From a virus, in IMG/VR virus record IMGVR_UViG_3300020163_000009, positions 1-35,748 of that record: 35,748 bases of DNA; one strand, 5' to 3'. Numbering within the stretch: the stretch's first letter is position 1; every line of letters starts with the position of its first letter. The notes under the pieces are model-generated. The model searched no databases, was not told the origin of the DNA, and was given only the letters and a program-made list of their open reading frames with translations. The translations under genes and the position numbers were made by a program. Positions 1 to 7,639 of this stretch are shown here, piece by piece.

Positions 1-657
1 ACAAAAACTGTAGACGATACACTTGTATTAGATCAAACAGTTTTAGTAGGTATAACAAAAACTGTAGACGATACACTTGTATTAGATCAAACAGTTTTAA
101 CAAATATTATAAAACCTATAAGTAATACACTTGTATTAGATCAAACAGTTTTGGTATATAAGAATATATTAAGACAAGTCAGTAATACATTAATATTGAA
201 TCAGTGTGTTAAAAAAGATAATATAAATAGTTTACATAATGTACTTATTATTTCACACAATTCACGGTGTATACTTATTAATAAATATATACAATTAGTA
301 TTACAAACACCATACTCTGATACATTAAGTACTATATATTTACCAAAACCTTTATTTGACGATAGTGAAGGGATTATTACTGATTTGTTATTAAAGAAAT
401 CAATGTCTAATAGAACTAGAACATTGATAAAAAGAACAAAAAATAAAGGACTAAATTATACTCTAAGTCTTGATAGAGCAAAAGGTATATTGTTAAAAAG
501 TTTTATAGATTCGTATAAATCAGACTATATTAAATTACAGAATTGGAAAGGTGAAGAGTGGAAAGTAAGACTAGTAACAAACCCTATTGAATATGTAATA
601 TCAGATAGGCATGGAACTACAGAAGTTAATTTAGTTTTTGAAGGTATTAGAGTATGA
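1..657 (+). CDS. Tail-type structural protein with internal repeats, 5' partial
   Basis: The frame is open from base 1, so the N-terminus lies outside the window. The first ~50 residues are repeats built around T-L-V-L-D-Q-T-V, and bases 1-45 recur exactly at 55-99. The C-terminal ~110 residues, ending N-L-V-F-E-G-I-R-V, resemble the C-terminus of the 12564-13397 product, which ends N-L-Q-F-E-G-T-L-V. The two are therefore paralogues. A virion role, probably in the tail or connector, is inferred from the neighbours; I do not recognise the family with certainty. It overlaps the next gene by ATGA, indicating translational coupling. The repeated DNA also contains short inverted repeats such as ACAGTTTT with AAAACTGT. 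Confidence 0.7.
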   Translation, partial: TKTVDDTLVLDQTVLVGITKTVDDTLVLDQTVLTNIIKPISNTLVLDQTVLVYKNILRQVSNTLILNQCVKKDNINSLHNVLIISHNSRCILINKYIQLVLQTPYSDTLSTIYLPKPLFDDSEGIITDLLLKKSMSNRTRTLIKRTKNKGLNYTLSLDRAKGILLKSFIDSYKSDYIKLQNWKGEEWKVRLVTNPIEYVISDRHGTTEVNLVFEGIRV

Positions 658-1124
658 CATTAACAGATTTACCTACTGAAGAAATATATGGTACTTTAGT
701 AAGAGCGAATATATATTTTGCTACTATACTTAATACTGATGCTTGGGATAATGCTATAATTACAGATAGACAAAAGTCACTTATAATGTCTACTAGATTA
801 ATTGATAGGCTTAACTTTGCTGGATTTGTTGCTGAAGAGCAGCAACCACTGCAATTTCCAAGAGGTACTGATACTACTATACCTTTAGACATTGAGTATG
901 CTTGTTATGAGATTGCACTTGCATTACTCAATGGTTTTGATGCAGAACAAGAGACGTTGTCTCTTGGAGTTTCGTCGGATGCCTTTTCGGGTGTACGTAC
1001 TACCTACGACGGTGATACCCATATGGAACACATAAGAGCTGGAATTCCAAGTATAACTGCTTGGAACTATCTTAAGCCTTATTTAAGTGATCCTAGGCAA
1101 GTTTTAATTAGTAGGGTTAACTAA
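654..1124 (+). CDS. Head-tail adaptor, DnaT-like/connector family
   Basis: This 156-residue protein has the pattern of phage adaptor proteins often labelled DnaT-like: an N-terminal helix with Y-F-A-T, an A-W-D-N segment, a helix with S-T-R-L-I-D-R-L-N-F-A-G, then Q-P-L-Q-F-P-R-G and a helix with E-Y-A-C-Y-E-I-A-L-A-L-L. In that family the protein lies at the portal/neck and joins head to tail. Its place just before scaffold and capsid genes fits. The start overlaps the previous stop as ATGA. The product name rests on pattern recognition, so the exact neck position is uncertain. Confidence 0.65.
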   Translation: MTLTDLPTEEIYGTLVRANIYFATILNTDAWDNAIITDRQKSLIMSTRLIDRLNFAGFVAEEQQPLQFPRGTDTTIPLDIEYACYEIALALLNGFDAEQETLSLGVSSDAFSGVRTTYDGDTHMEHIRAGIPSITAWNYLKPYLSDPRQVLISRVN

Positions 1125-1127
1125 CTC

Positions 1128-1149
1128 ACATGCGTGTACCCACGCATGT
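1128..1149 (+). promoter_or_regulatory. Hairpin before the scaffold gene
   Basis: ACATGCGTG and CACGCATGT form a perfect 9-bp stem with a TACC loop. It sits between the adaptor stop and a strong ribosome-binding site (AAGGAAGG, 1150-1157) for the scaffold gene. There is no T-run, so it is more likely an RNA-processing or stabilising hairpin for the scaffold/capsid message than a terminator. That role is inferred. Confidence 0.5.
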
Positions 1150-1163
1150 AAGGAAGGACTGTT

Positions 1164-2003
1164 ATGTTTAACAAAAGTAGTCTTAGGAAGAAGTTTTTCA
1201 CGTTGGTATATGATGGAGAAAATGATGCAGTCACAGCCGCAGCAGCTGCTACAGCCGCAGCAGCAGCAGCAGCAGCGGCAGCAACCGCAGCCACGGAGGA
1301 TGGAAAGAAGTTAACTTTAACACAAGCAGAGTTAAATAAAATGATGGCTGACAACCGTAAAAAGTTGACTAGCCAAAACCAAGAACTTATAACTCAGTTG
1401 GAGACACTTAAGGAACAGACTAATTTAACTGTTCAACAAAAAGAGGATCTTGAGACGCGTATAGGTCAACTAGAAGCGTTGAATATGACCAAGGAAGAGT
1501 TACTTAAGAAAGAAAATGCTAAGAAAGAAAAACAATTTCTAGCGGACCAGCAAAAAGTTGCTACGGAACGTGATTCTTGGAAAACACGTTATGCTAGTGC
1601 AACAATACAACGATCATTAACAGATGCAGCTATTGAAGCTAAGGCTGTTAGCCCTGAACAAATTGTTGCCATACTTGGACTTAGTACTCAGTTAACAGAA
1701 ACTTTAACTGAAGATGGTAAGCCCAGTGGCCAGTATGGAGCAATAGTTAAATTTAACGATATTAATGCGGACGGGAAATCTGTTGTTTTGGATCTTACAC
1801 CCGCTCAAGCTGTTAAACGAATGAAGGAATTAAAAGACCGATTTGGTAATTTATTCCAGTCAGATGCAACGGGTGGTGTTGGTGGTCATGGTGGGTCTGG
1901 TACAGGTACTACCCCAGCAGTTGGTGACCTTAAAGACCTGGGTAAATACGCTGAATGGCGGAAGAAGAATCCTGGTATGGTATTACCAGGAAGTAAGCGA
2001 TAA
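1164..2003 (+). CDS. Capsid scaffolding protein
   Basis: The protein has 279 residues and lies immediately upstream of the major capsid gene, the usual place for a scaffold. A basic N-terminus is followed by a nearly pure Ala/Thr tract (about residues 23-44). Next comes a long charged coiled coil (about 50-150) rich in K, E and Q. The C-terminal region has a Gly-rich linker (about 238-250) and a basic end (W-R-K-K-N-P-G). Scaffolds direct capsid assembly and leave or are degraded afterwards. The assignment rests on position and composition; no catalytic motif is present. A consensus ribosome-binding site AAGGAAGG precedes the ATG. The Ala tract is encoded by a GCA/GCC microsatellite (about 1230-1295). 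Confidence 0.72.
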   Translation: MFNKSSLRKKFFTLVYDGENDAVTAAAAATAAAAAAAAAATAATEDGKKLTLTQAELNKMMADNRKKLTSQNQELITQLETLKEQTNLTVQQKEDLETRIGQLEALNMTKEELLKKENAKKEKQFLADQQKVATERDSWKTRYASATIQRSLTDAAIEAKAVSPEQIVAILGLSTQLTETLTEDGKPSGQYGAIVKFNDINADGKSVVLDLTPAQAVKRMKELKDRFGNLFQSDATGGVGGHGGSGTGTTPAVGDLKDLGKYAEWRKKNPGMVLPGSKR

Positions 2004-2052
2004 TAGAGTTATCGCAGGTGTAACTAGTTACAGTAAATTTAACAAAGTGAGA

Positions 2053-3528
2053 ATGACCATGCGTAAAGGTAACTTGCGGTTGTCGAAGAGTGGTAACGTG
2101 GCTCGTGAATTAGTGTATGCTAATTCTTTAGATGCATACGTTCCTGAATTATGGGCTAATGAGTCCATCCTGGTTTTGCAAGAAAACATGGTGGCCGCCA
2201 ATATGGTTCATCGTGATTTTGAGAATCAGATCGCTAATTTCGGCGATGTTGTTAATACTCGTAAGCCCGCTGGTTTCACGGCTAAGCGAAAACTTAATGA
2301 TGATGATGTTACCGTTCAGGATGCAACGGCTACTAACATTCAGGTTCCTCTTAACCAACACATTCATACGTCTTTCATGATTCGTGATGGCGAGGAATCC
2401 AAGAGTTTCAAACAACTGGTTGTTGAATACTTGACTCCGGCTGTTCAATCGCTGGCCCGTATGTTAGACCAGATTGTTTTGGGCCAGGTGTACCAGTTCT
2501 TGGCTAATGCTGAAGGTGCTATTGGTCTTTTGACTGATAGTACTGTTAAGGGTTATATTGTTGACACGCGTAAGCGTATGAACATCAACAAGGCATATGA
2601 AGATAATCGAAACTTAATTTGGACGCCGAATTCTGAAGCGTCTGCTCTTAAGTTAGATTGGTTCATGAATGCTGAAAAAGTTGGAGATAACGGAACTGCC
2701 TTGCGTGAAGCAAGTTTGGGACGTAAATTCCAATTTAACAATTTCATGTGCCAGAATACGTCATCTGTCTCTAATGGATTAGTTGTTGCGGCTGCTACTA
2801 GGGCTATTGCAGTCGATCTTGCTGCTGGGTACCCTGTTGGTGCTACTACTGTTCATATGGATGGTACCGGCGGTCGTCTTATCGAAGTTGGAGATTTCTT
2901 TAAGTTTGATAGTGAAGGTATACCTCATCAAGTTACTGCTACAGCTAACTTGTCTACTGATGATGTTGATGTTACCTTTACGCCAGCACTAAAACGTGCT
3001 GTGTTGCAGGATGCAACTACTTCGTGGTATGCTACTGGTCTTGTTAATCAGGCTACTGGTAGTCCTACTGGTTATGCTGCTGGTTGGTCCAAAGAAATTG
3101 TTATGGATGGACTGACTGGTGCTATTGAACCCGGTACTATGATTCGGTTTGCTACGGATGGTACTCCGAATGTTAACTTGGCTGGAACTTATTGTGTTGT
3201 CCAAGTTACCAATAATTCTGGTAATACTATTGGTATTACTCTTGACCGACCCTTGGCTGTTGCAGTTCTTAACAATGATGTTATCTGCATTGGACCGGAA
3301 GGTGACTATAACTTCGCATTTCACAAGAATGCGTTGGCTTTAGTTTGCCGTCCTTTGGCTCAAGCTCCGGCTGGTTTGGCTCTGTCATCTGTGCAGAGTG
3401 CTAATGGTGCTTCGGTACGTGTCACGATGACCTATAACGGACTCAAACAGGGTACGTTGGTTACCGTTGACCTTTTGTGCGGTATCGCTACTCTTGATAC
3501 CGACCTTGGTGCTGTTCTTTTGGGTTAA
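2053..3528 (+). CDS. Major capsid protein, P22 coat-like
   Basis: The frame is open upstream from 1843, but that part overlaps the scaffold gene out of frame. I place the start at ATG 2053 (491 residues), with an in-frame ATG at 2059 as alternative, after AAAGTGAGA. The N-terminal part carries the pattern V-P-E-L-W-A-N-E, then N-M-V-A-A-N-M-V-H-R-D-F-E, I-A-N-F-G-D-V-V-N-T and a Q-D-A-T segment, typical of P22 gp5-type coat proteins with the HK97 fold. The central region (about 250-430) contains beta-rich insertions with I-E-V-G-D-F and I-E-P-G-T-M, like domains found in these coats. Codons are richer in GC than in neighbouring genes, as expected for a highly expressed product. It is followed by a dispersed-repeat hairpin. 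Confidence 0.85.
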   Translation: MTMRKGNLRLSKSGNVARELVYANSLDAYVPELWANESILVLQENMVAANMVHRDFENQIANFGDVVNTRKPAGFTAKRKLNDDDVTVQDATATNIQVPLNQHIHTSFMIRDGEESKSFKQLVVEYLTPAVQSLARMLDQIVLGQVYQFLANAEGAIGLLTDSTVKGYIVDTRKRMNINKAYEDNRNLIWTPNSEASALKLDWFMNAEKVGDNGTALREASLGRKFQFNNFMCQNTSSVSNGLVVAAATRAIAVDLAAGYPVGATTVHMDGTGGRLIEVGDFFKFDSEGIPHQVTATANLSTDDVDVTFTPALKRAVLQDATTSWYATGLVNQATGSPTGYAAGWSKEIVMDGLTGAIEPGTMIRFATDGTPNVNLAGTYCVVQVTNNSGNTIGITLDRPLAVAVLNNDVICIGPEGDYNFAFHKNALALVCRPLAQAPAGLALSSVQSANGASVRVTMTYNGLKQGTLVTVDLLCGIATLDTDLGAVLLG

Positions 3529-3534
3529 TCCCAG

Positions 3535-3578
3535 GCCAGTGCCCAGTGTCCTTTTTATAGGACACTGGGCCAGTGCCC
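3535..3578. repeat. Dispersed repeat hairpin after the capsid gene
   Basis: This holds an exact copy of the 13-base repeat GCCAGTGCCCAGT at 3535-3547. GCCCAGTGTCC (3541-3551) pairs perfectly with GGACACTGGGC (3560-3570) around an 8-base loop. The arm then diverges to CAGTGCCC. It lies 6 bases after the capsid stop. It could attenuate transcription or define the 3' end of the capsid message; there is no strong T-run. Confidence 0.85.
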
Positions 3579-3635
3579 TTGTTACCTTTGCTAATTTTAT
3601 TAAATAAAGATACCAAGGCCACTGAGGGTGTAACC

Positions 3636-4109
3636 ATGAATCATACTTCAAGATCGTTATATAAACTAAAACGTAGATTCGCTACAAGTGTAACATTAAA
3701 TAAAAAGTCAAATATAACAACCAATACTAAAACAGGTCGTAAATCCTTTGAACTTAAAACTATAACTATAAGACAGGCAATAGTTATGCCTGCACGTAAT
3801 TATAGAACGTTTGTGTATGATTTAGCTTTTATATCCGCTAATAAAGATTTCACTACTGGCGGTTATTTTGATCCCAATGATCGAAGAGTTGTTATTGATA
3901 AAAAAGATATTCCGTCAGATTGGGTTATAACTAATGACCAATATTTAGTTATAAAAAATAAACATTATCAAATATTAGAAATACAAGATAATGAATCAGC
4001 TTATTCTATTCTTGGTAAAATGTTGCGTGGTGAGTGTAGTGTAATAGGCATACCTGTTATTAGTGTATTAACTCTTGATCACAGTTCCGAAGGAACGCTA
4101 AATGTCTAA
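3636..4109 (+). CDS. Head closure / neck protein
   Basis: ATG 3636 follows GAGGGTG and gives 157 residues. The longer open frame from 3573 runs into the hairpin region and is less likely. The protein has a basic, poorly structured N-terminus. A beta-rich core follows with G-Y-F-D-P-N-D-R-R-V-V-I-D, then S-D-W-V-I and Y-L-V-I-K-N-K-H-Y-Q-I-L-E-I. That order is familiar from small phage proteins encoded between capsid and tail-terminator genes. The function is inferred from position and this pattern. It overlaps the next gene by 8 bases. Confidence 0.5.
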   Translation: MNHTSRSLYKLKRRFATSVTLNKKSNITTNTKTGRKSFELKTITIRQAIVMPARNYRTFVYDLAFISANKDFTTGGYFDPNDRRVVIDKKDIPSDWVITNDQYLVIKNKHYQILEIQDNESAYSILGKMLRGECSVIGIPVISVLTLDHSSEGTLNV

Positions 4110-4725
4110 TACACACCATGTAACAGTTAATAGTAATATATCATTACTGGGCACTGGATTAGTTTCCAGACCAGCAGATGTATCTAATTTATTAAGTCTA
4201 TCTAGTTTTACTAGTGTAAACTTCAAAGAACATTTTATAAATCCTAATTGGTTACGGTGGGTTCATGCTTCTATATGTACTCATTTCGATACATATAAAA
4301 CAATATATCCTTTATATATCGAAGGGGATGAACGTACTACTGGTGATAATGCAGAATTTGCAGAATTACGTGTAGATGGACCTTTAATAAAAATACCACA
4401 AAAAGGGTTATTTTATTTGGATTATGATATAAACATACTTATACAATCTCATATGGACCCTAATAGTTTATACAAAATGTACGATGCTATGGGTACTTTT
4501 TTGAAAGCAATGATATTAAATATACAAGTGTACAAGTATGGGGACGGTCCATTGGATGATCAATCTTTTATAGGTTGTCTACGCTATATACAATCTGACC
4601 GGTCTGCTGGTAGAGGAATAGAAATAAATACTTTTGGTATCATACGGCAGGATACTAGAATTACACAAGCAACAGTTGAAAGTCATTTTTGTTTAGAGTT
4701 AACTGATCCGGCTATCTTTGGTTGA
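4102..4725 (+). CDS. Tail terminator/tail completion-like protein
   Basis: The 207-residue protein is encoded between the neck gene and the tail-tube genes, where siphophages encode tail terminator or completion proteins. It has a helix with N-W-L-R-W-V-H-A-S-I-C-T-H-F and beta-strand-rich sequence with G-L-F-Y-L-D-Y-D-I-N-I-L-I, a general feature of terminators. I see no diagnostic motif. Near the start, bases 4146-4157 (ACTGGGCACTGG) match 12 of 13 bases of the dispersed repeat and are read in frame as part of S-L-L-G-T-G. The name is inferred from gene order. Confidence 0.45.
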   Translation: MSNTHHVTVNSNISLLGTGLVSRPADVSNLLSLSSFTSVNFKEHFINPNWLRWVHASICTHFDTYKTIYPLYIEGDERTTGDNAEFAELRVDGPLIKIPQKGLFYLDYDINILIQSHMDPNSLYKMYDAMGTFLKAMILNIQVYKYGDGPLDDQSFIGCLRYIQSDRSAGRGIEINTFGIIRQDTRITQATVESHFCLELTDPAIFG

Positions 4726-4764
4726 CCTATTTTAGTAACCCTCTGTTTAGATAAGGAATGTGCA

Positions 4765-5544
4765 ATGGCTGTAATTGATATTCGAGAAGCTACTATTAAA
4801 TTGTGGGATGGTACGTTGCCCACTAAGACTGTACTGACAGACGTTGTTATAAACGCTGCTAGTAAACACATGGGTTCTCAACAGATTTCTGTAACTATTG
4901 TTGCACCCACTGGTGGTACTGTTACTTTAGGTGCTACTGTTTCAGGTTATGATATAACTATTACCCTAGGGTATGCTACTGGGGCTATAACTACTACTCG
5001 TGCACAACTTGTTACATTTATCAATGCAACGGCTGTTACTAAGGCATTAATTAGTGCTACTGGTACTACTGCTACGTTATGCGCAGGCGTTGCTAAATTT
5101 TATCTTACAGGTCAACAGAGTCTTACCTGCAAGATAGGTGAAGGTAACTTAACATATAGTGAACAACGAAAAGTTAAGTTTGTGTTAGATCGTGGAGAGA
5201 TGGACACTGTTAAATTGGAGAACGATGAACCTGTTGATTTATCGTTCGACTTCACTTGGGAGTTTCTAATTGCTAGTAGTGGCGGGGTTGAGACTATTGA
5301 AGAAGTTCTTAAGAAACAAGGTGAAGGTGCTAGCTGGTTATCAACGGCTGATGACCCTTGCCAACCTTACTGTGTTGATGTTGAGTTGTTAAATGTACCA
5401 GGGTGTGCTGGTATAGATAACGAACAGATTATGTTTGAAGAATTCTATAAAGAATCCTTAGCCCATGATCTAAAAGCTGGTACGGTTGCTTGCAAAGGTC
5501 GTTGCAATCGTGTTAATGCTACTATTCGCCGAGATGCTGCGTAA
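4765..5544 (+). CDS. Major tail (tube) protein, copy 1
   Basis: This 259-residue protein starts after AAGGAATG and has a paralogue of the same length directly downstream. The N-terminal segment (M-A-V-I-D-I-R-E-A) and C-terminal half (E-G-N-L-T-Y-S-E-Q, then F-D-F-T-W-E-F-L) read as a tail-tube fold. Between them (about residues 40-115) is a beta-rich insertion with the phrase S-G-Y-D-I-T-I-T-L, a type common in phage virion proteins. Five Cys residues are shared with the paralogue (D-D-P-C-Q, Y-C, P-G-C-A-G, A-C-K-G-R-C). Position before the chaperone and tape-measure genes supports the tube role. Confidence 0.7.
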   Translation: MAVIDIREATIKLWDGTLPTKTVLTDVVINAASKHMGSQQISVTIVAPTGGTVTLGATVSGYDITITLGYATGAITTTRAQLVTFINATAVTKALISATGTTATLCAGVAKFYLTGQQSLTCKIGEGNLTYSEQRKVKFVLDRGEMDTVKLENDEPVDLSFDFTWEFLIASSGGVETIEEVLKKQGEGASWLSTADDPCQPYCVDVELLNVPGCAGIDNEQIMFEEFYKESLAHDLKAGTVACKGRCNRVNATIRRDAA

Positions 5545-5591
5545 CAAATAATACTTAAGTACATAACTAATTAAGTACAAGGAGACTTGAA

Positions 5592-6371
5592 ATGGCTGTG
5601 ATTGATATTCGCGAAGCTGTTATTAGGTTATGGGATGGCACAGTTCCTACTAAAACTGTGTTGACTAATTTGTTACTTACTGCTGTGCCAAAGCATCTTT
5701 GTTCGCAACAGATAAGTATAACTATTATTGATCCGGCACAAACCACTACTTTAGGTGTGGTTACTACTGGTTTCGATATAGTTGTTACACTTGGTTGGGC
5801 AACTGATGCGGTTACTACTGATCTCGACGCAATAGTAACTTTACTTAATGCTGACGCTGATGCTAAATTATTAGTGTTAGCTTCTTGCGCTACTGGTGGC
5901 GATGTTTTAGCTGCTGCAGTTGTTAAGACTTATCTTACCGGGCAGAACAATCTGGAAGTTAAGGTAGGTGAAGGTAATTTAACTTATAGCGAACAAAGCA
6001 AAGTTAAATTTATTCTTGATCGTGGTTCGTTAGATTCTGTTAAAACAGAGAATGACGAACCTGTTGATTTGTCGTTTGATTTCACTTGGGAGTTTTTGCA
6101 AGCTAGTACAGGCGGTGCTGAAACTATCGAAGATGTTCTTAAGAAAACTGGTGAAGGTGCTGGTTGGGTTAGTTCGGCAGATGATCCGTGTCAAGCATAC
6201 TGTATCGATGTCGAATTGATGAATGAACCAGGTTGTGCCGGTATCGAAAGTGAACAAATTCTATTTGAGGAATTTTACTACGAAAATCTTTCACATGATC
6301 TGAAAGCTGGAACTGTTGCGTGCAAGGGGCGTTGTAACCGATCTGTTGTAACTATAACACGGGGAGCGTAA
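5592..6371 (+). CDS. Major tail (tube) protein, copy 2
   Basis: This is a tandem paralogue of the preceding gene, also 259 residues, with its own strong ribosome-binding site (AAGGAGA). The last ~145 residues are highly similar, including the block N-D-E-P-V-D-L-S-F-D-F-T-W-E-F-L and all five Cys. The insertion domain in the N-terminal half has diverged much more. One copy may form the tube while the other forms a minor or decorated variant, or both may mix in one tube. The spacer at 5545-5591 contains the direct repeat TTAAGTAC twice. Confidence 0.7.
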   Translation: MAVIDIREAVIRLWDGTVPTKTVLTNLLLTAVPKHLCSQQISITIIDPAQTTTLGVVTTGFDIVVTLGWATDAVTTDLDAIVTLLNADADAKLLVLASCATGGDVLAAAVVKTYLTGQNNLEVKVGEGNLTYSEQSKVKFILDRGSLDSVKTENDEPVDLSFDFTWEFLQASTGGAETIEDVLKKTGEGAGWVSSADDPCQAYCIDVELMNEPGCAGIESEQILFEEFYYENLSHDLKAGTVACKGRCNRSVVTITRGA

Positions 6372-6376
6372 GTATT

Positions 6377-6847
6377 ATGAAGGTTAAAGGTAAAAAACTA
6401 GAGGGTAGGAATAAGGTTATTATTCCTATCCTCAGGCCGGAAGGTAATATTATACTAATAGCAGAGGCTATAGATAATTTTAATGAATTCGATAAACTGG
6501 TGCAGTTTCCTATAGCACCAATAAGAACACTACCAGGTGGTGTTAGAGAATCACATACAGCCGATCCGGCATACTTGGTTAAGGTAGACGAATTTTCTAC
6601 CATGCGATCTAATTATATGATAATTAGGTCATTATCTGCAACTCCTGATCTTGAATGGGAAACTGTTGATATAACTAAGCCAGAAACATGGCAAAATGTG
6701 CGTCAAGAATTGCTTGATTCTGGACTTATTGAAACTGAAATTATTCGTATAATTAACTGCATTAGTGAGGCTAATGGGTTAGATGATTCTGTTATAGAAA
6801 GGGCGCGAAAAGATTTTTTAGCTGGGGTGGTCAAACAAGTAAGTTAG
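6377..6847 (+). CDS. Tail assembly chaperone, gpG-like
   Basis: The protein has 156 residues and lies between the tail-tube genes and the tape measure, the usual place for the lambda gpG equivalent. It folds into an N-terminal beta-rich part and a C-terminal helical part. In other siphophages this protein binds the tape measure and recruits tube subunits. The assignment is strengthened by a slippery heptamer near the 3' end that joins it to an open -1 frame (see the GT product). It begins 5 bases after the tube gene stop. Confidence 0.72.
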   Translation: MKVKGKKLEGRNKVIIPILRPEGNIILIAEAIDNFNEFDKLVQFPIAPIRTLPGGVRESHTADPAYLVKVDEFSTMRSNYMIIRSLSATPDLEWETVDITKPETWQNVRQELLDSGLIETEIIRIINCISEANGLDDSVIERARKDFLAGVVKQVS

Positions 6848-7035
6848 TAATACCAGATGGTCGGTCGTATCTATATTCAGTGTGGAGGGTCTACGAAAGA
6901 TTTGGGCAGATACCTCCAGGGTTTGGTAAAAATAACGTACTGGATTTTGATACATTGACTAGTTGGCAGAAAGCTCAATTGTTTGGCTACGAACAAATAA
7001 GACAGATGGAATTTGTTCCTGGTGGGATATTATAG
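6377..7035 (+). CDS. Tail assembly chaperone fusion, gpGT-like, by -1 frameshift
   Basis: At 6814-6820 the chaperone frame contains T_TTT_TTA in the correct phase for -1 slippage. After a slip, translation continues in the -1 frame from AGC 6820 to a TAG at 7033-7035, adding 71 residues (total about 219). The added part has no start codon of its own. It reads like a gpT domain, with V-W-R-V-Y-E-R-F-G-Q-I-P-P-G-F-G and S-W-Q-K-A-Q-L-F-G-Y-E-Q-I-R. G/GT frameshifting before the tape measure is well established in siphophages. I infer it here from the heptamer and the coherent downstream frame. Confidence 0.8.
6814..6820 (+). promoter_or_regulatory. -1 ribosomal frameshift slippery site
   Basis: TTTTTTA is read as T_TTT_TTA in the chaperone zero frame (codons GAT TTT TTA), a classical X XXY YYZ heptamer. 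The zero frame stops 27 bases downstream (6845-6847), while the -1 frame stays open to 7035. A weak CTGG/CCAG pairing lies downstream; I see no strong stimulatory stem. Confidence 0.8.
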
Positions 7036-7043
7036 AGTGTTCC

Positions 7044-7631
7044 ATGATTCACGCAATAGTAACATATAATAAAATCGATTTGAATAGAATTAAGTATTTG
7101 CGTGACTTAGAACGAGCACTTACTTTAGGCTTTCGTATCGCTATTGCTGAATGGTTACGTGCAGTGCTAAAAGAAATACCTGTATTTACAGGTACTGCAA
7201 AAGGAACATTTGCTCCACTTGCAAGAATAGTAAATAGATATATACCAGATAAAGTAAAGTGTGATTTTGTTCCAAATAACACTTGGAAAAAAGTATTCAA
7301 ACACAGTGGTACTAGTTATGCACTTGGATTTAATCAAGGTGCTAATTATTCAAAATTCTTACTAAATATAGGTGTTACCAGTTTACCTGGCGGCGTAGGT
7401 GGGGATAGATCATTTAATTTTATGTTCGATGAACAGTTACCTTATGTTTTATGGAATGATCTATCTCCCGGTCCAGCATATTTAACACACCCAACACCGT
7501 GGAATGCTTTTTATGCCGGTAGAGATGCTTTTAACATACATATATCTAGAATTAGATCAAGTATACCGCAGTTACATAATTATCTTACATCGGTAGTACT
7601 TCGTACCAATAGTTCTGGTACAATTATTTAG
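7044..7631 (+). CDS. Minor tail protein of unknown family
   Basis: ATG 7044 gives 195 residues; the longer frame from 6963 overlaps the gpT extension and is unlikely. The N-terminal half has a helix with F-R-I-A-I-A-E-W-L-R-A-V-L-K-E-I-P followed by V-F-T-G-T-A-K-G-T-F. That 'P-V-x-T-G' pattern is seen in some neck and tail-completion proteins. The rest contains N-Q-G-A-N-Y and a W-N-D-L segment. The gene sits between the chaperone and the tape measure, 8 bases before the latter. I do not recognise the family with confidence. Confidence 0.5.
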   Translation: MIHAIVTYNKIDLNRIKYLRDLERALTLGFRIAIAEWLRAVLKEIPVFTGTAKGTFAPLARIVNRYIPDKVKCDFVPNNTWKKVFKHSGTSYALGFNQGANYSKFLLNIGVTSLPGGVGGDRSFNFMFDEQLPYVLWNDLSPGPAYLTHPTPWNAFYAGRDAFNIHISRIRSSIPQLHNYLTSVVLRTNSSGTII

Positions 7632-7639
7632 GATTTACT

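Noticed and set aside
1121-1354. Antisense Ala-rich frame opposite the scaffold
   Set aside because: It mirrors the GCA microsatellite on the other strand and has no start signal.
1843-2052. N-terminal extension of the capsid protein
   Set aside because: It overlaps the scaffold gene out of frame and does not look like capsid sequence; ATG 2053 fits P22-type coats.
4726-4764. Promoter TTGACC with TTTAGA before the tail-tube gene
   Set aside because: The first box is the stop region of the preceding gene and the match to a consensus is weak.
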